A DNA stretch of 64,000 nt, from the NCBI GenBank assembly GCA_039793985.1, contig JBAMMC010000031.1, positions 20,303-84,302 of the forward strand, given 5' to 3'. Shown here one piece after another: positions 34,422 through 43,411 of this stretch; the first letter of the stretch is position 1; each line of letters starts with the position of its first letter. Both the position numbers and the translations under genes were made by a program. The notes under the pieces are model-generated. The model searched no databases and was not told the origin of the DNA. It saw nothing but the letters and a program-made list of their open reading frames with translations. The stretch comes from ARK-14 sp002899805 (GTDB lineage: Archaea > Thermoproteota > Thermoprotei_A > Sulfolobales > Fervidicoccaceae).

Positions 34422-35315
34422 TCACGGTCCAAATATCCCTCTTATACCGAAGAAGGTGCCCAATACATCGCCAAATAGATACGAAGCAAGAGCTGTTCCC
34501 ATCATTAGAGTTGTCGATTCGAAAAACTCCTTCAAAAAGTCTTTTTCCTGAAGGACTGAAGCATAATAAGTAAAGCCAGCTATCATAGCGATTCCAAGGC
34601 TTATGGAGATTCCAAATGCTGAAAGCATATGCCTTATTATGAAATAAGGAAGGGCAAGAGCAACTACGGCTAGTATATAAGCGATGCCTGTCATGAGAGC
34701 AGAAGTTCGCGGTGATTTTCCAGCTTCATGCTTTGCCTGAAGATAGGCGGCTGAAGCCATAGATATTGCCGCTGACAACCCAACAACAAGTCCGGCTATA
34801 CCTGTTACAATTGTGGACTCTGTTACTCCGAGAAAGCCTGCATGAACCCCGTTTATCTCTACTATAGCATCAGCTAGCCCCAATATGATGAAACTCATAT
34901 ACTTGACTATTTTCTCATCTATACCGGATATAGTTTCTTTTTCATGCCTTTCTTCATCCTCAATGACCTTTTTCAAGACTTCCGCTTCTTCTTTGGGTAT
35001 ATACTTCTCAAATTTTTCATATGCTTCAACGACGTCTCTTTCATGCCTTTCTAGTAGAAGTGATGTGAATGTAAGACCAAATAGCTTTCTGATGATGACT
35101 ATCTGAAGAACTCTCCATTTGAGTCCAGCTACATGGCAATCTGCTCCAAGCATTTTCTTCCAAAACTCATAATGCATTCTCTCGTCTCTGCTCATTCTTT
35201 CGAGAATTTCCCTCTTCTTGGGATCTTTTTCCCGTTTTGCGAGAGCTTCATAAATTGAGCTATCTACAAGTTCATCTTGGCAGAATCTTCGAATTTCCTC
35301 CTCGATTTTTTCCAT
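34422..35315 (-). CDS. Ferritin-like / VIT1 fusion membrane protein (Mbfa type)
   Basis: Residues 1-130 form a rubrerythrin-like four-helix domain with iron ligands in ELVDSSIYEAL, RDERMHYEFW and EDEERHEKE. The rest is a VIT1/CCC1 transporter with about five membrane helices (GLADAIVEINGVHAGFLG, VVGLSAAISMASAAYLQ). Known relatives (Mbfa) export iron or manganese, the N-domain sensing or oxidising Fe2+. It follows Suf genes, convergent, so iron handling is clustered here. ATG start. Confidence 0.88.
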   Translation of the reverse strand: MEKIEEEIRRFCQDELVDSSIYEALAKREKDPKKREILERMSRDERMHYEFWKKMLGADCHVAGLKWRVLQIVIIRKLFGLTFTSLLLERHERDVVEAYEKFEKYIPKEEAEVLKKVIEDEERHEKETISGIDEKIVKYMSFIILGLADAIVEINGVHAGFLGVTESTIVTGIAGLVVGLSAAISMASAAYLQAKHEAGKSPRTSALMTGIAYILAVVALALPYFIIRHMLSAFGISISLGIAMIAGFTYYASVLQEKDFLKEFFESTTLMMGTALASYLFGDVLGTFFGIRGIFGP

Positions 35316-35330
35316 CCCCCTTCCCTCTGT

Positions 35331-35582
35331 TCACTCTATCTTTTTTGCCTTTTTGCTTTGTATTTCTTCATATTCTTTGGTTAGCTTTTTAATAGTTTCA
35401 TTTATACAGGAAACATCGGAGGATTCAAATAGAACTCTGGTAAAAAATTTAGCCAAGCATCTGCTAGAATGAAATTCGAGATGCATTCCGCTCCTGGAAA
35501 TTACGTATCCCTGCCCGTCGTAGAACTCCTTTCCACAGACTACACATTTATGCTTTATTGCCAACGTAGGCGACCTCCCCAT
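35331..35582 (-). CDS. Small TRASH/L24e-like zinc-binding protein
   Basis: 83 residues: HKCVVCGKEFYDGQGYVISR and FHSSRCLAKFF. The C-x2-C..(about 24)..H-x3-C pattern is close to the treble-clef of ribosomal protein L24e and TRASH domains, followed by a charged coiled tail (KKLTKEYEEIQSKKAKK). Possible metal sensor or chaperone. It is 15 bp upstream of the ferritin-VIT1 gene on the same strand, which suggests an operon and a metal-related role (inference). Confidence 0.7.
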   Translation of the reverse strand: MGRSPTLAIKHKCVVCGKEFYDGQGYVISRSGMHLEFHSSRCLAKFFTRVLFESSDVSCINETIKKLTKEYEEIQSKKAKKIE

Positions 35583-35634
35583 CTTGAAAGTAGCTATAAA
35601 GATATTTTATCCCGGCTATTTAATATAAATTCTG

Positions 35635-35696
35635 AGCGCGTTGATGACATTGTGCCGATAGCTGAAGATTGATGATGGCCTGTGTTGCTGAGCGCT
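35635..35696 (+). ncRNA. C/D box sRNA
   Basis: Terminal stem AGCGC (35635-35639) / GCGCT (35692-35696); box C TTGATGA at 35641-35647; guide CATTGTGCCGATAG; box D' CTGA at 35662-35665; box C' TGATGAT from 35670; guide GGCCTGTGTTG; box D CTGA at 35688-35691. All boxes and spacings are those of archaeal 2'-O-methylation guides. The D guide is complementary to CAACACAGGCC, close to the AACACAGG segment of 23S rRNA domain IV (from memory; to be checked). Confidence 0.82.
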
Positions 35697-35710
35697 TTGA
35701 AGTTATGTCT

Positions 35711-35777
35711 CCACGATGATGAGGCTTAGAAGGCTCGAGCCAATAGGCTGTGAAAGCGTTATCCCCGTCTGAGTGTC
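35711..35777 (+). ncRNA. C/D box sRNA candidate, tandem with the previous one
   Basis: Box C ATGATGA at 35716-35722 and box D CTGA at 35769-35772, with CAC/GTG closing the terminal stem. The inner C'/D' pair is degenerate. The 13 bases before D (GCGTTATCCCCGT) are complementary to ACGGGGATAAC, which matches the CGGGGAUAAC loop near the 23S rRNA peptidyl-transferase centre. It starts 20 nt after the previous sRNA, so the two are probably processed from one transcript. Confidence 0.55.
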
Positions 35778-35794
35778 AGTTCGGAGGGACCCGC

Positions 35795-36271
35795 ATGAAA
35801 TGCAAGTGCTGGATGAAATTGACACTATTCTCGAAAGATTATTTGTCGCACTCTATCCTATTGAGTTCTCTTTCGAGCAGGGGATTGCAGTTCATTCAGG
35901 ATGAAAAGCTACTCGACATAAGGTTGAATCTGCCTTGCCCTGATTTGGAAGTCTTAGGTAAAGATATATCTCCTCATGTGAGGGAAGGATACGGAATGGT
36001 TGATATCAAGTGTTGGGGATCAGAAACAGATCGCTTAATCAGAGCTCCAAATATATCTATTCCTGGCTTTCATATAGTACCTATCAGGTCAGAAAAAAAG
36101 GAAATTAAGCTGAGGTTGCTTCCTGAAAGCATTAAATCTAGTGGAGGGTTTGACATTAAAACAATTGAGAGCATCTCAGAAAGAGCTTTCCTAATTTCTC
36201 TCGATTCTCTTCTGAAGCTTTTACCATCGATAAAGGAAGCTTTGAGTAAGATGAATGCTAACAATCCTTAG
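35795..36271 (+). CDS. Hypothetical protein
   Basis: About 158 residues; I do not recognise a family. Two Cys at the N-terminus (MKCKCWMK), no membrane segment, a helical C-terminus (SLLKLLPSIKEALSKMN). ATG at 35795 follows GGAGGG by 6 nt, which excludes the longer frame from 35750 that would overlap the sRNA. Transcribed in the same direction as the two upstream sRNAs. Confidence 0.65.
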   Translation: MKCKCWMKLTLFSKDYLSHSILLSSLSSRGLQFIQDEKLLDIRLNLPCPDLEVLGKDISPHVREGYGMVDIKCWGSETDRLIRAPNISIPGFHIVPIRSEKKEIKLRLLPESIKSSGGFDIKTIESISERAFLISLDSLLKLLPSIKEALSKMNANNP

Positions 36272-36363
36272 GGCTATTTTGATGAAGAACATTTCGAGAA
36301 ATAAAGAGAACTAAATATATTTAGTAATCTTTATATTTCTATTTAGATAGTAAATTGGCTGAG

Positions 36364-36424
36364 CTGTGATGAGTGCCCTATCGATGACGCGGTAGCGGAT
36401 GAGTCCCAGAATCCCGGCTGAGGT
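36364..36424 (+). ncRNA. C/D box sRNA candidate
   Basis: Box C GTGATGA at 36366-36372, C'-like GGATGA at 36397-36402 and box D CTGA at 36418-36421, with guide GTCCCAGAATCCCGG before D. D' is not canonical (CGATGA lies in its place). A TATA box (TTTATATTT, about 36331) lies about 30 nt upstream, as expected for an independent small RNA. It overlaps the first codons of the next gene if that gene starts at 36399. Confidence 0.45.
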
Positions 36425-37769
36425 GAGATCGTTGATATCTTTCCAGGTTACCTCTTCGGATGTCGAAATCATTGTAACCCTCTTGATATCTTTCCTCGAA
36501 GGAGGCCTATTGGGACTAGAAAGATACAAAGTTAGACTGGAGCACGTTGAGAGAGAGAAAGGAATGGAAGAGATACCTGGGGTTAGAACTTACGGACTCA
36601 CCAGCATCCTTGGAACAGTAATTGCTTTAATTCTCAGCGGAAAGGTCGCTGTCTCGTTTTTATCGCAAATAACAGTGGCTGTGGTTGGAGTTGCTTTCGT
36701 TCTTGCTTTGATTGTTATCTACATAAGATATAGGATGTTTGTAGCCGGTATAACTGGATTGACTAGCTATTTTGTCTTCATACTAACGTTTATTGTAGGC
36801 TTCTTAACAGGCTATGGTTTCTATATTATCTCCATGGGTTTGACGTTTCTTGTAGCCGGGATACTCGCCATAAAAAAAGCAATCACTGCTTCAGTCGAAA
36901 GACTCAGCTATGAAGATATCTCCGCCGGACTGGAGCTTGGATTCGTTATATTCATCCTCGGACCGCTTGCTTTTGGTACTGACTACAGCATATTTGGGCT
37001 CAGCCTGAAGGGGCTCTATGTCTTCTTCGCATTAATACTCGCAATATCTTATCTCAGCTACATGATGTACAAAATCATTGGACCTAGGTCGTTACCTGTA
37101 ATTTCATTCCTCGGTGGGTTGATAAACAGTGAGGCAACCCTCATGAATCTTTTAGAGATGGAACTACAGGAGAGCGTACTTGTTTCAGTAGTAGCCGTTG
37201 ACAACGCAGCTATGATAATAAGAGTGGCAACGATCGTGATGATAAGCGCTTTTGCTTTCTTAAGCTTAAGCGATTACATTAATTTCGCAAAGACAATTTC
37301 TATCGGAATTCTCGTAACTCTCGCTCTATTGTTTTCAATATCCTATTTCGTTTCTAAGAGAAAAAACAATGTTGAAAAAACCAAAAAGGAAGAGATTAAG
37401 ATAACAAGCCCGTTGAACATGAAGATAGCTTTGGTTGGTGTAGCTCTCTATGCGGCTATATTGGCAATAGTAAAGCTTGTGGCGACTTATTCTGGTAGCT
37501 ATGCAGTCTTTGCTACCTCATTTCTTGGAGGATTAGTTAACGCACTTGCAACTGTTCTCTCTCTCCTTTCGCTTGGATCGTCGGTTTCCCTGAAGGTCAT
37601 AAGTGTTGGCTCTATGCTTTCAATATCTGCTGCTATAGTCAACAAAGTGATATATGCCTTTGTATCTACGAGGAAAAAAGAAGATGTAAAGCTCGTAGCT
37701 ATATGTTCAATTCCACCAGCATTGCTACTAACCATTTATTCCTTAATTGTATATATGTATGGGATCTGA
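36399..37769 (+). CDS. MgtC/DUF4010 family membrane protein
   Basis: 456 residues with about 11-12 membrane helices. N-terminal MgtC-like signature LISFLEGGLLGLERYK and PGVRTYGLTSILGTV; the C-terminal half carries two DUF4010-type segments (FLGGLINSEATLMNLL, FLGGLVNALATVLSLLS). Family proteins are linked to Mg2+ homeostasis, but the transported species is unknown. The ATG at 36399 overlaps a probable sRNA; GTG at 36423 is an alternative start that would avoid the overlap. Confidence 0.85.
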   Translation: MSPRIPAEVRSLISFQVTSSDVEIIVTLLISFLEGGLLGLERYKVRLEHVEREKGMEEIPGVRTYGLTSILGTVIALILSGKVAVSFLSQITVAVVGVAFVLALIVIYIRYRMFVAGITGLTSYFVFILTFIVGFLTGYGFYIISMGLTFLVAGILAIKKAITASVERLSYEDISAGLELGFVIFILGPLAFGTDYSIFGLSLKGLYVFFALILAISYLSYMMYKIIGPRSLPVISFLGGLINSEATLMNLLEMELQESVLVSVVAVDNAAMIIRVATIVMISAFAFLSLSDYINFAKTISIGILVTLALLFSISYFVSKRKNNVEKTKKEEIKITSPLNMKIALVGVALYAAILAIVKLVATYSGSYAVFATSFLGGLVNALATVLSLLSLGSSVSLKVISVGSMLSISAAIVNKVIYAFVSTRKKEDVKLVAICSIPPALLLTIYSLIVYMYGI

Positions 37770-37889
37770 TTTTCGTTGTGCTTTATACAGCTTGATATTA
37801 AGATTTCTTTCCCGGATTAATTTCCCTCGAAATTCCTTATATCACAAAGGACTAGAAAGGTTATTATCTCTCTTCTCACATGGCAGTTA

Positions 37890-38186
37890 GTGAATGGATA
37901 TGAGAGGTTGATTGAAGTGGCGGAGAAAATTGGGGATCTCATCATTATCGGAAATGGTGATACAAGCGAGTATGCTCTGAGGGCAATCGTCTCCCTGCGA
38001 GGTCTTTCAGAAAATGAAGTGGTTGTGATCAAGGGTAGAGGAGAGTTCATTGAAAAAGCTATAGATGTATATAATGAGATGAAAGCTAGAATGGGCGAAT
38101 CTCTGAAACTTGTCAAAGTGAACATAGGTTCGGAAAGAGTGGGTAGAAGGATCTTCCCTTATATTGAAATAAAAGTTAAAATCTGA
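37890..38186 (+). CDS. Alba-family protein, divergent paralogue
   Basis: 98 residues: GDLIIIGNGDTSEYALRAIV, VVVIKGRGEFIEKAIDVYNEM and a final strand FPYIEIKVKI, the Alba alpha/beta fold. It lacks the two lysines (GKK) at the nucleic-acid interface present in the main Alba at 42311, so it is probably the second subunit of an Alba heterodimer. GTG start. It lies next to reverse gyrase. Confidence 0.82.
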   Translation: MNGYERLIEVAEKIGDLIIIGNGDTSEYALRAIVSLRGLSENEVVVIKGRGEFIEKAIDVYNEMKARMGESLKLVKVNIGSERVGRRIFPYIEIKVKI

Positions 38187-38329
38187 AACCTAGAACCTAC
38201 AGTTCTGTCCAGAAATAATTTCGTTCTCTCCATCTGGCATTTCAGGAAGCTTCGTAACTTAGCTGATCTTCTCTCGCCCGAAGCTATATTTTCATTTGTG
38301 GATCTCATATGAGACTATTCAAAAACTCT

Positions 38330-41300
38330 TCAAGCTAGCGCTTCTTCTAGATAGTCTTTCTTTATCGAAGTGAGCATTCCTTTTTCTTCCAGGAGACCTG
38401 CCGAACGGAGCTTTTCATACAGTTCATTCATTAATCTCTCGTAAGATTCCTTTCCGTTCTCAATTGAATCCATCCTACTTTCGAGCTCTCTGGTAGTTTG
38501 TTCTCCCACTAGATCGGGGTAGTTTGTCACAAGAAAACCGTGGGCCTCTATACCAATTGACGTGGGTATGACGAAGCTTTTCTTTTTTGATATAATTACA
38601 TATCCATGTCTTCTGAGGCTTTCTATTATCTTAGCATACGTACTTGGTCTGCCTATTCCTCTCTCTTTCATGAGTTTCACTAAATTACCCTCCGAATAGA
38701 GGGGAGTGAGTGATGACTTGTAAAGCAATATGCTATCCTCAATCACATTCAATCTTCCCGAAGCAGCGATCGAATCTATTCCTAGTATAGTGGTAATTCC
38801 GCTCAGTTGTGCTGACCCCTCAACCACTTCCTTTAAAACAACTTCCTTTTCGATCACATCACCTTCAGGTGATTCTATTTTTAGAACGCCGATCTCAAGT
38901 TTTGAGGCTCTAGCCTGGCTCGAAATAAATCTCCTGAAAATCAAATCATAAAGATCGAAATGCCTCGAAGTGAAGCTAGATGGAACTCTTATCGTTCCAT
39001 CAAGTATGCTCTTTTTCAATCCTTCTGCATTGAGTGCTTTCGTAGGTCTTATAGCCTCATGGGCTCCTTCGTTCCCCCATGCTCTCGGTTTAAAGAGATC
39101 TGGTCTCTTGATGATCTTCTCGAAATACTCTCTAGCAACAGAGATTCCTTTTGTTGAAATGTGAGTGCTGTCGGTCCTATGGTATGTTATAAGTCCGGCT
39201 TCAAAAAGGTCTTGAAGGAGTTTCATTGTGAATGATGCGCTAAATTTGAGATTCCTACTAGCATCGAATAATAATGAATCAGTTGTGTAGGGTGGAGCTG
39301 GATTTGTTTCTTCTATCCTTTTCTCAAAAGAGGAGATTCTGAGGTGACCTGCCTCTTTTATACGACTAGCAAGAATTTCAGCTTCTTTCTTTTCTCTTCT
39401 GAAGAACTGGACCTCTATGCCCTCTTCAGTTTTTACTCTAACAAAATAACCCATATCTTCTTTCCATTTTTTGAACCGATCGATTGTCCAACCTAGCACG
39501 GGAGTCTGAACCCTTCCAGCTCCAAGCCATGGCTTCTGATACTTCTCTTTGAGCACAGTAGAAAGAGGGAAACCGATCCATCTATCTGTTATCCTTCTCA
39601 GAATCTGGGCCCGAACCCTTCCCATATTGATTTCTCTGAGGTTTCTCAACGCATTGATAATAGCATCAGGAGTCACTTCGTGGAACTCTGCCCTCTTCAG
39701 CTTCCTGGAAAAAGGCTTAAGTGTCAAATATACGTCCCAGGCAATTTTTTCTCCTTCAACATCAGGATCGGTTGCTATAACTACTTCCTCTGACTCAAGT
39801 GCTAGCTTTCTGAGGGCTTGAACGGTTTCGGTGGACCTGCTTAACCTAGCTTTTTCGCCACAGTAGGGACATTTGCTTTCTATACTCGAAAATGACTTTC
39901 CACATGAATGGCATACAGTAATGGGGGCATATACTGGCATGAATTCCCTGTCTGTAGTGATAACTCCATATATACCAAGTCCGTCATCGATGGCCAAATC
40001 AAAGATGTGTCCCTTAGTGGCGACAATCGTGACGAGATATGTATCAAGAGTCTCATCATCGATTATAGGTATTTCATAAGCAACTACTCTCCCGAACTTT
40101 CTCCTTGAGGGTCTTCCAAAGTACCACGCTATAGTTTTCGCTTTGTTTGGAGATTCCACAACCATCAATAGCGATTTGGCTGGTCTGAAGCTTTTGACTC
40201 CCTCTCCTCCTCTTCTCGAGGAATCCAGCATCATAGATGTTTCTCTGAGGTCAACGGCCTCTAAAGGTTTCAGAGAAAAGTTCCTGGAGTAAATGGACAT
40301 CTTCCTCTCAAAAGCCTCTATAATTTCCCTGTTGGATTCTAGAATAATGCTTAGACCGAGAGTCATTTTATCATTGAGGAATCTGCTCGTTCTGCCGCTT
40401 GCTTGAATGTAAGTTAATGGGTCAGGCGATATTAGATAGAACTCTTCTTCGCCTTCTCTTACAATAATAGCAGTACCAACGCTTATAGATTCTTTCACCT
40501 TCATTTTGTTCTTGAGCACTATTTTAATCTCTTTAATTGCATTGATGATGCTTTCCGCAATCGCTCTGAGCCAATCACCTAGTCCCTCGATCTCTTCTTT
40601 CATTAGAGCTATCCTCAAGACATTGATTTCAGAGGGAGTTAGTTTTGACAGCCTCCCCGTAAGTTCAGAGAAAATACTCTTCAATTTATCTTCGTTTTCC
40701 GATAGATGCGCAAGAACCTGAAGTAGCCTTCTGGGATTAATGAGGGACTGTTCCAATAACATTCTGTTTTTCGGGACACCATAGAATATAGCATATCTCA
40801 CTTTTTCAGGTAAATCAACTCCCCTTACAGCAACACCGTAATAGCTTGAGACTCCAACAAGAACATCTGCCTCGCCTCTTCTCAATTTCTCAATAGACTT
40901 TTTTCCAGCGATAGCTAGCTCCGCCCTAATACCATTTGATACGAGATAACTGACCAAACTTTTTGCTTCGAAAACACCTCTATCCCTCGAGATGAATATT
41001 AGCCCACCACTACCTAGTGTTTTCACGAGCTCAAGAACTTTGTCTCTTGTTTCCTCTTCTTTGTTAAGAACGGCATAGGAGTCTATAACATTCCTCATAT
41101 ATGCGTGGATCCCTCCAACTTCGAAGCCCAAAAGCTCCTTAAACAGTTTAGGCTTAATGCCAGACTGTCTTCCAGTAGCACTTGAGATAAGAAGTTGCCC
41201 TCTCGAACCTTCTCCTCTTGCTTTTGCTACGATAATTTCAAGCTCTTCAAGCTCTCTTTCAAGGCTCTCTATTTTTTCGTTACTTCTATTGGCTATTTTT

Positions 41301-42100
41301 AGAAAATAGAGCTCGTTTCTTATCTTAATGATCTTCATAGCAGCAGATATCTCATGTTCTTTAAAACCTGAAAGAACTAGAACCCTATCAACATTAGCTG
41401 AATCTTTCAGAAGAGAGTCAGCGTCATCTACAACGATAAGCCCAAAAACCTTATTTTTCAGAACATCGAACCTTCTCGAAAGAAAGCTCGTCGTGATAAT
41501 CAGAATATCGAAATCTCCTTCTTCTATTTTCATTAATTGTTCTTCTCTTGTTTTCTTGGGATCTTTGCTCGTGTAGCCAATTATCCTGAGGTTTTTGCCC
41601 AAAATAGATGCATAGTTTTTCAATCTTTCAAGTGATTGTCTTAGGAGCGATTCTGTGGGTACCAACATGAGAACCTTTGTACCTTCTGTAGCTTCATAAA
41701 GAGAATATATTAAAAGGAGAGTGGTTTTTCCTACTCCTGTAGGAGCAGTTATGGCGAAACTATCTCCTGAAAGCATTCTATATGCCCAAGTCCTCTGCAG
41801 GCTCCACAACTCTTTTCCCACGCATTTTTTAAAGAATTTCTCGAACCTATCCAACTCCTCGTGAAGTTGGGCTAATATCGAGTAGCTACCTTCTGATTCC
41901 CTGGAAATGATCTTTACCAATTTTTTGAATCTCTCTCCTGGAGGTAGCTCGGAGATGAGCTTCGCTTCTTCATAATCAAGATCTGGAATGCAAGATGAGC
42001 AAGGTAGACCAAGCTCTAACCTAACTGAAGAAATTGGACCCCCACAGTTCGGACATGAAGAAGCGTAGATTGCCTTTGCCACCACTTCAGCACCTAGCAT
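38330..42100 (-). CDS. rgy: Reverse gyrase
   Basis: Introduces positive supercoils; hallmark of hyperthermophiles. 1256 residues: N-terminal zinc finger SCPNCGG..CSSC (residues 15-37), SF2 helicase domain with Walker A TAPTGVGKTT (118-127) and DDAD motif (VVDDADSLL), then a topoisomerase IA domain beginning KSLLMVVESPNKAKT, second zinc finger CHSCGKSF..CPYCG and active-site Tyr973 (ITYHRTDSTHIS). Full length, one chain. ATG start; divergent from alba across 210 bp. Confidence 0.97.
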   Translation of the reverse strand: MLGAEVVAKAIYASSCPNCGGPISSVRLELGLPCSSCIPDLDYEEAKLISELPPGERFKKLVKIISRESEGSYSILAQLHEELDRFEKFFKKCVGKELWSLQRTWAYRMLSGDSFAITAPTGVGKTTLLLIYSLYEATEGTKVLMLVPTESLLRQSLERLKNYASILGKNLRIIGYTSKDPKKTREEQLMKIEEGDFDILIITTSFLSRRFDVLKNKVFGLIVVDDADSLLKDSANVDRVLVLSGFKEHEISAAMKIIKIRNELYFLKIANRSNEKIESLERELEELEIIVAKARGEGSRGQLLISSATGRQSGIKPKLFKELLGFEVGGIHAYMRNVIDSYAVLNKEEETRDKVLELVKTLGSGGLIFISRDRGVFEAKSLVSYLVSNGIRAELAIAGKKSIEKLRRGEADVLVGVSSYYGVAVRGVDLPEKVRYAIFYGVPKNRMLLEQSLINPRRLLQVLAHLSENEDKLKSIFSELTGRLSKLTPSEINVLRIALMKEEIEGLGDWLRAIAESIINAIKEIKIVLKNKMKVKESISVGTAIIVREGEEEFYLISPDPLTYIQASGRTSRFLNDKMTLGLSIILESNREIIEAFERKMSIYSRNFSLKPLEAVDLRETSMMLDSSRRGGEGVKSFRPAKSLLMVVESPNKAKTIAWYFGRPSRRKFGRVVAYEIPIIDDETLDTYLVTIVATKGHIFDLAIDDGLGIYGVITTDREFMPVYAPITVCHSCGKSFSSIESKCPYCGEKARLSRSTETVQALRKLALESEEVVIATDPDVEGEKIAWDVYLTLKPFSRKLKRAEFHEVTPDAIINALRNLREINMGRVRAQILRRITDRWIGFPLSTVLKEKYQKPWLGAGRVQTPVLGWTIDRFKKWKEDMGYFVRVKTEEGIEVQFFRREKKEAEILASRIKEAGHLRISSFEKRIEETNPAPPYTTDSLLFDASRNLKFSASFTMKLLQDLFEAGLITYHRTDSTHISTKGISVAREYFEKIIKRPDLFKPRAWGNEGAHEAIRPTKALNAEGLKKSILDGTIRVPSSFTSRHFDLYDLIFRRFISSQARASKLEIGVLKIESPEGDVIEKEVVLKEVVEGSAQLSGITTILGIDSIAASGRLNVIEDSILLYKSSLTPLYSEGNLVKLMKERGIGRPSTYAKIIESLRRHGYVIISKKKSFVIPTSIGIEAHGFLVTNYPDLVGEQTTRELESRMDSIENGKESYERLMNELYEKLRSAGLLEEKGMLTSIKKDYLEEALA

Positions 42101-42310
42101 TCGATTTTCAACTTTCTCGAAACTCTTTCAAATCGAAGCAACATTTTAAAACCAAAGAACGGAGTATTCTCCTTTTATCTATAGAGTTTGACTAAGGCGA
42201 ACTGTTAACTAATTTTCCCAATGGAAGGAGTAGTCCACCATCCAATAAAGTTAAATACCGTGTTTTATCTTCTATTAGTGGAAAACAAAGAATAACTGGT
42301 GAGAACAAAA

Positions 42311-42610
42311 ATGACAGCACAAGGTCCAACCCCGAGTAATGTCATCCTTGTAGGAAAGAAGCCCGTAATGAACTACGTAATGGCTGTACTAGCCCTCCTT
42401 AATCAAGGAGTAGATGAAGTGGTCGTAAAGGCCAGAGGGAGGGCTATAAGCAAGGCTGTAGATGCGGTCGAGATAATAAGAAACAAACTACTGGCCGAAA
42501 AAGTAGAAGTAAAAGACATAAAGATCGGCAGCCAGGTAGTCCAGGGCCAGGATAGGACGAGCAGAGTAAGCACTATCGAAATTACCCTGAAGCTCGGGAA
42601 AAAGCAGTAA
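42311..42610 (+). CDS. albA: DNA/RNA-binding chromatin protein Alba
   Basis: 99 residues: TPSNVILVGKKPVMNYVMAV, VKARGRAISKAVDAVEI and VSTIEITLKL, nearly the Sulfolobus Alba1 sequence, with the acetylatable Lys of GKKP. Coats DNA and RNA; its deacetylation by Sir2 (54159) is known in Sulfolobus. ATG 42311 follows GGTGAG by 6 nt; GTG at 42299 is the site itself. TATA AGTTAAATA at about 42248. Confidence 0.96.
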   Translation: MTAQGPTPSNVILVGKKPVMNYVMAVLALLNQGVDEVVVKARGRAISKAVDAVEIIRNKLLAEKVEVKDIKIGSQVVQGQDRTSRVSTIEITLKLGKKQ

Positions 42611-42768
42611 ATTGCTGAAAGTTCCGGGCAACGTCAATAAGCTTTTTTCTTTCAATTATAGTTCTTTAAATTCTATTTACATCATATGCTTAGAATCTTG
42701 AGGAAAAATAATATATAATTGATTATCATAATATAAGTGATAGAAAAAGGTTTTGGTGGATGTCTCAT

Positions 42769-43326
42769 ATGTCAAGATTAGAAGATGCGAAGATTTTAGG
42801 TGTGGTTGGCTCAATACTCCTTATTATCGGAGGGATGGCGACTTTTGGAAGGTTCTTCCCTATTTCGATTATTGGTTTCATACTCACCGCAGTAGCGATG
42901 AAGTACATCTCTGACTATTTCAAGGAGCCTGCCATCTTCAATAATTTCATTTACTACATAATCATATCCATCATAGGAATCTTTATTACGATTTTTTTAG
43001 GACTTGCTTCAATTGTTAGTGGCTTTATGTTAGGAAAAGGTATAGTTATTCTCAGCATAATAGCAACCTTGGCAGTCCTTTGGATAGTCATTGTTATTTC
43101 GAGTATTTTTCTTATGAGGAGTTTTGAACTTACCGCCACCAAAACTGGTGTCCAGATGTTTTCGACAGCCGGAAAGCTCTACTTTGTTGGAGCGATTTTA
43201 GTAATTATACTTGTAGGTTTTTTGGTGATTTTTATAGCCGAAATTTTGACCGCTGTAGCATTTTTTAGCATTTCGGTTCCAGAAGCAGAAGCCCATACAA
43301 GTTCTCAACCTTCAACTACTGTTTAA
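42769..43326 (+). CDS. DUF996 family membrane protein
   Basis: About 185 residues with five hydrophobic segments, a charged N-terminus (SRLEDAKILGVVGSILLIIG) and a central LRSFELTATKTG-like loop (here LMRSFELTATKTGVQMF), matching the archaeal DUF996 family, function unknown. ATG at 42769 is preferred to 42760, which abuts GGTGG. Confidence 0.75.
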   Translation: MSRLEDAKILGVVGSILLIIGGMATFGRFFPISIIGFILTAVAMKYISDYFKEPAIFNNFIYYIIISIIGIFITIFLGLASIVSGFMLGKGIVILSIIATLAVLWIVIVISSIFLMRSFELTATKTGVQMFSTAGKLYFVGAILVIILVGFLVIFIAEILTAVAFFSISVPEAEAHTSSQPSTTV

Positions 43327-43374
43327 CCTTTCGGAGGTTAAGGAGCGAAAGCTCCCTTCAGTGAGGGAAAGGTT
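43324..43374 (+). repeat. Element D: partial copy of the A/B structured element
   Basis: AACCT-TTCGG-AGGTT, then GGAGC-GAAA-GCTCC with a perfect GNRA-type loop, then GTGAGGG. The first 30 bases match the 5' part of element B almost base for base (ACCTATCGGAGGT, AAGGAAGCGAAAGC, CGTGAGGG). Later parts of the element are missing. It begins on the stop codon of the DUF996 gene. Confidence 0.6.
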
Positions 43375-43395
43375 TCACTTATTTCTATAGTGAAA
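43373..43395. terminator. Inverted repeat between convergent genes
   Basis: TTTCACT ... AGTGAAA, 7-bp perfect arms with a 9-nt loop, following the element D hairpins and preceding the hisC stop. Suited to ending transcription from both sides, though no long T-tract follows. Confidence 0.4.
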
Positions 43396-43411
43396 AGGTT
43401 GAACTCTTCAC

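Noticed and set aside
36404..36420. CCCGGCT as the missing 5' acceptor strand of the half-tRNA (AGCCGGG on the minus strand)
   Set aside because: The following bases do not form a D-arm and the segment is better explained as guide and box D of a C/D-like RNA.
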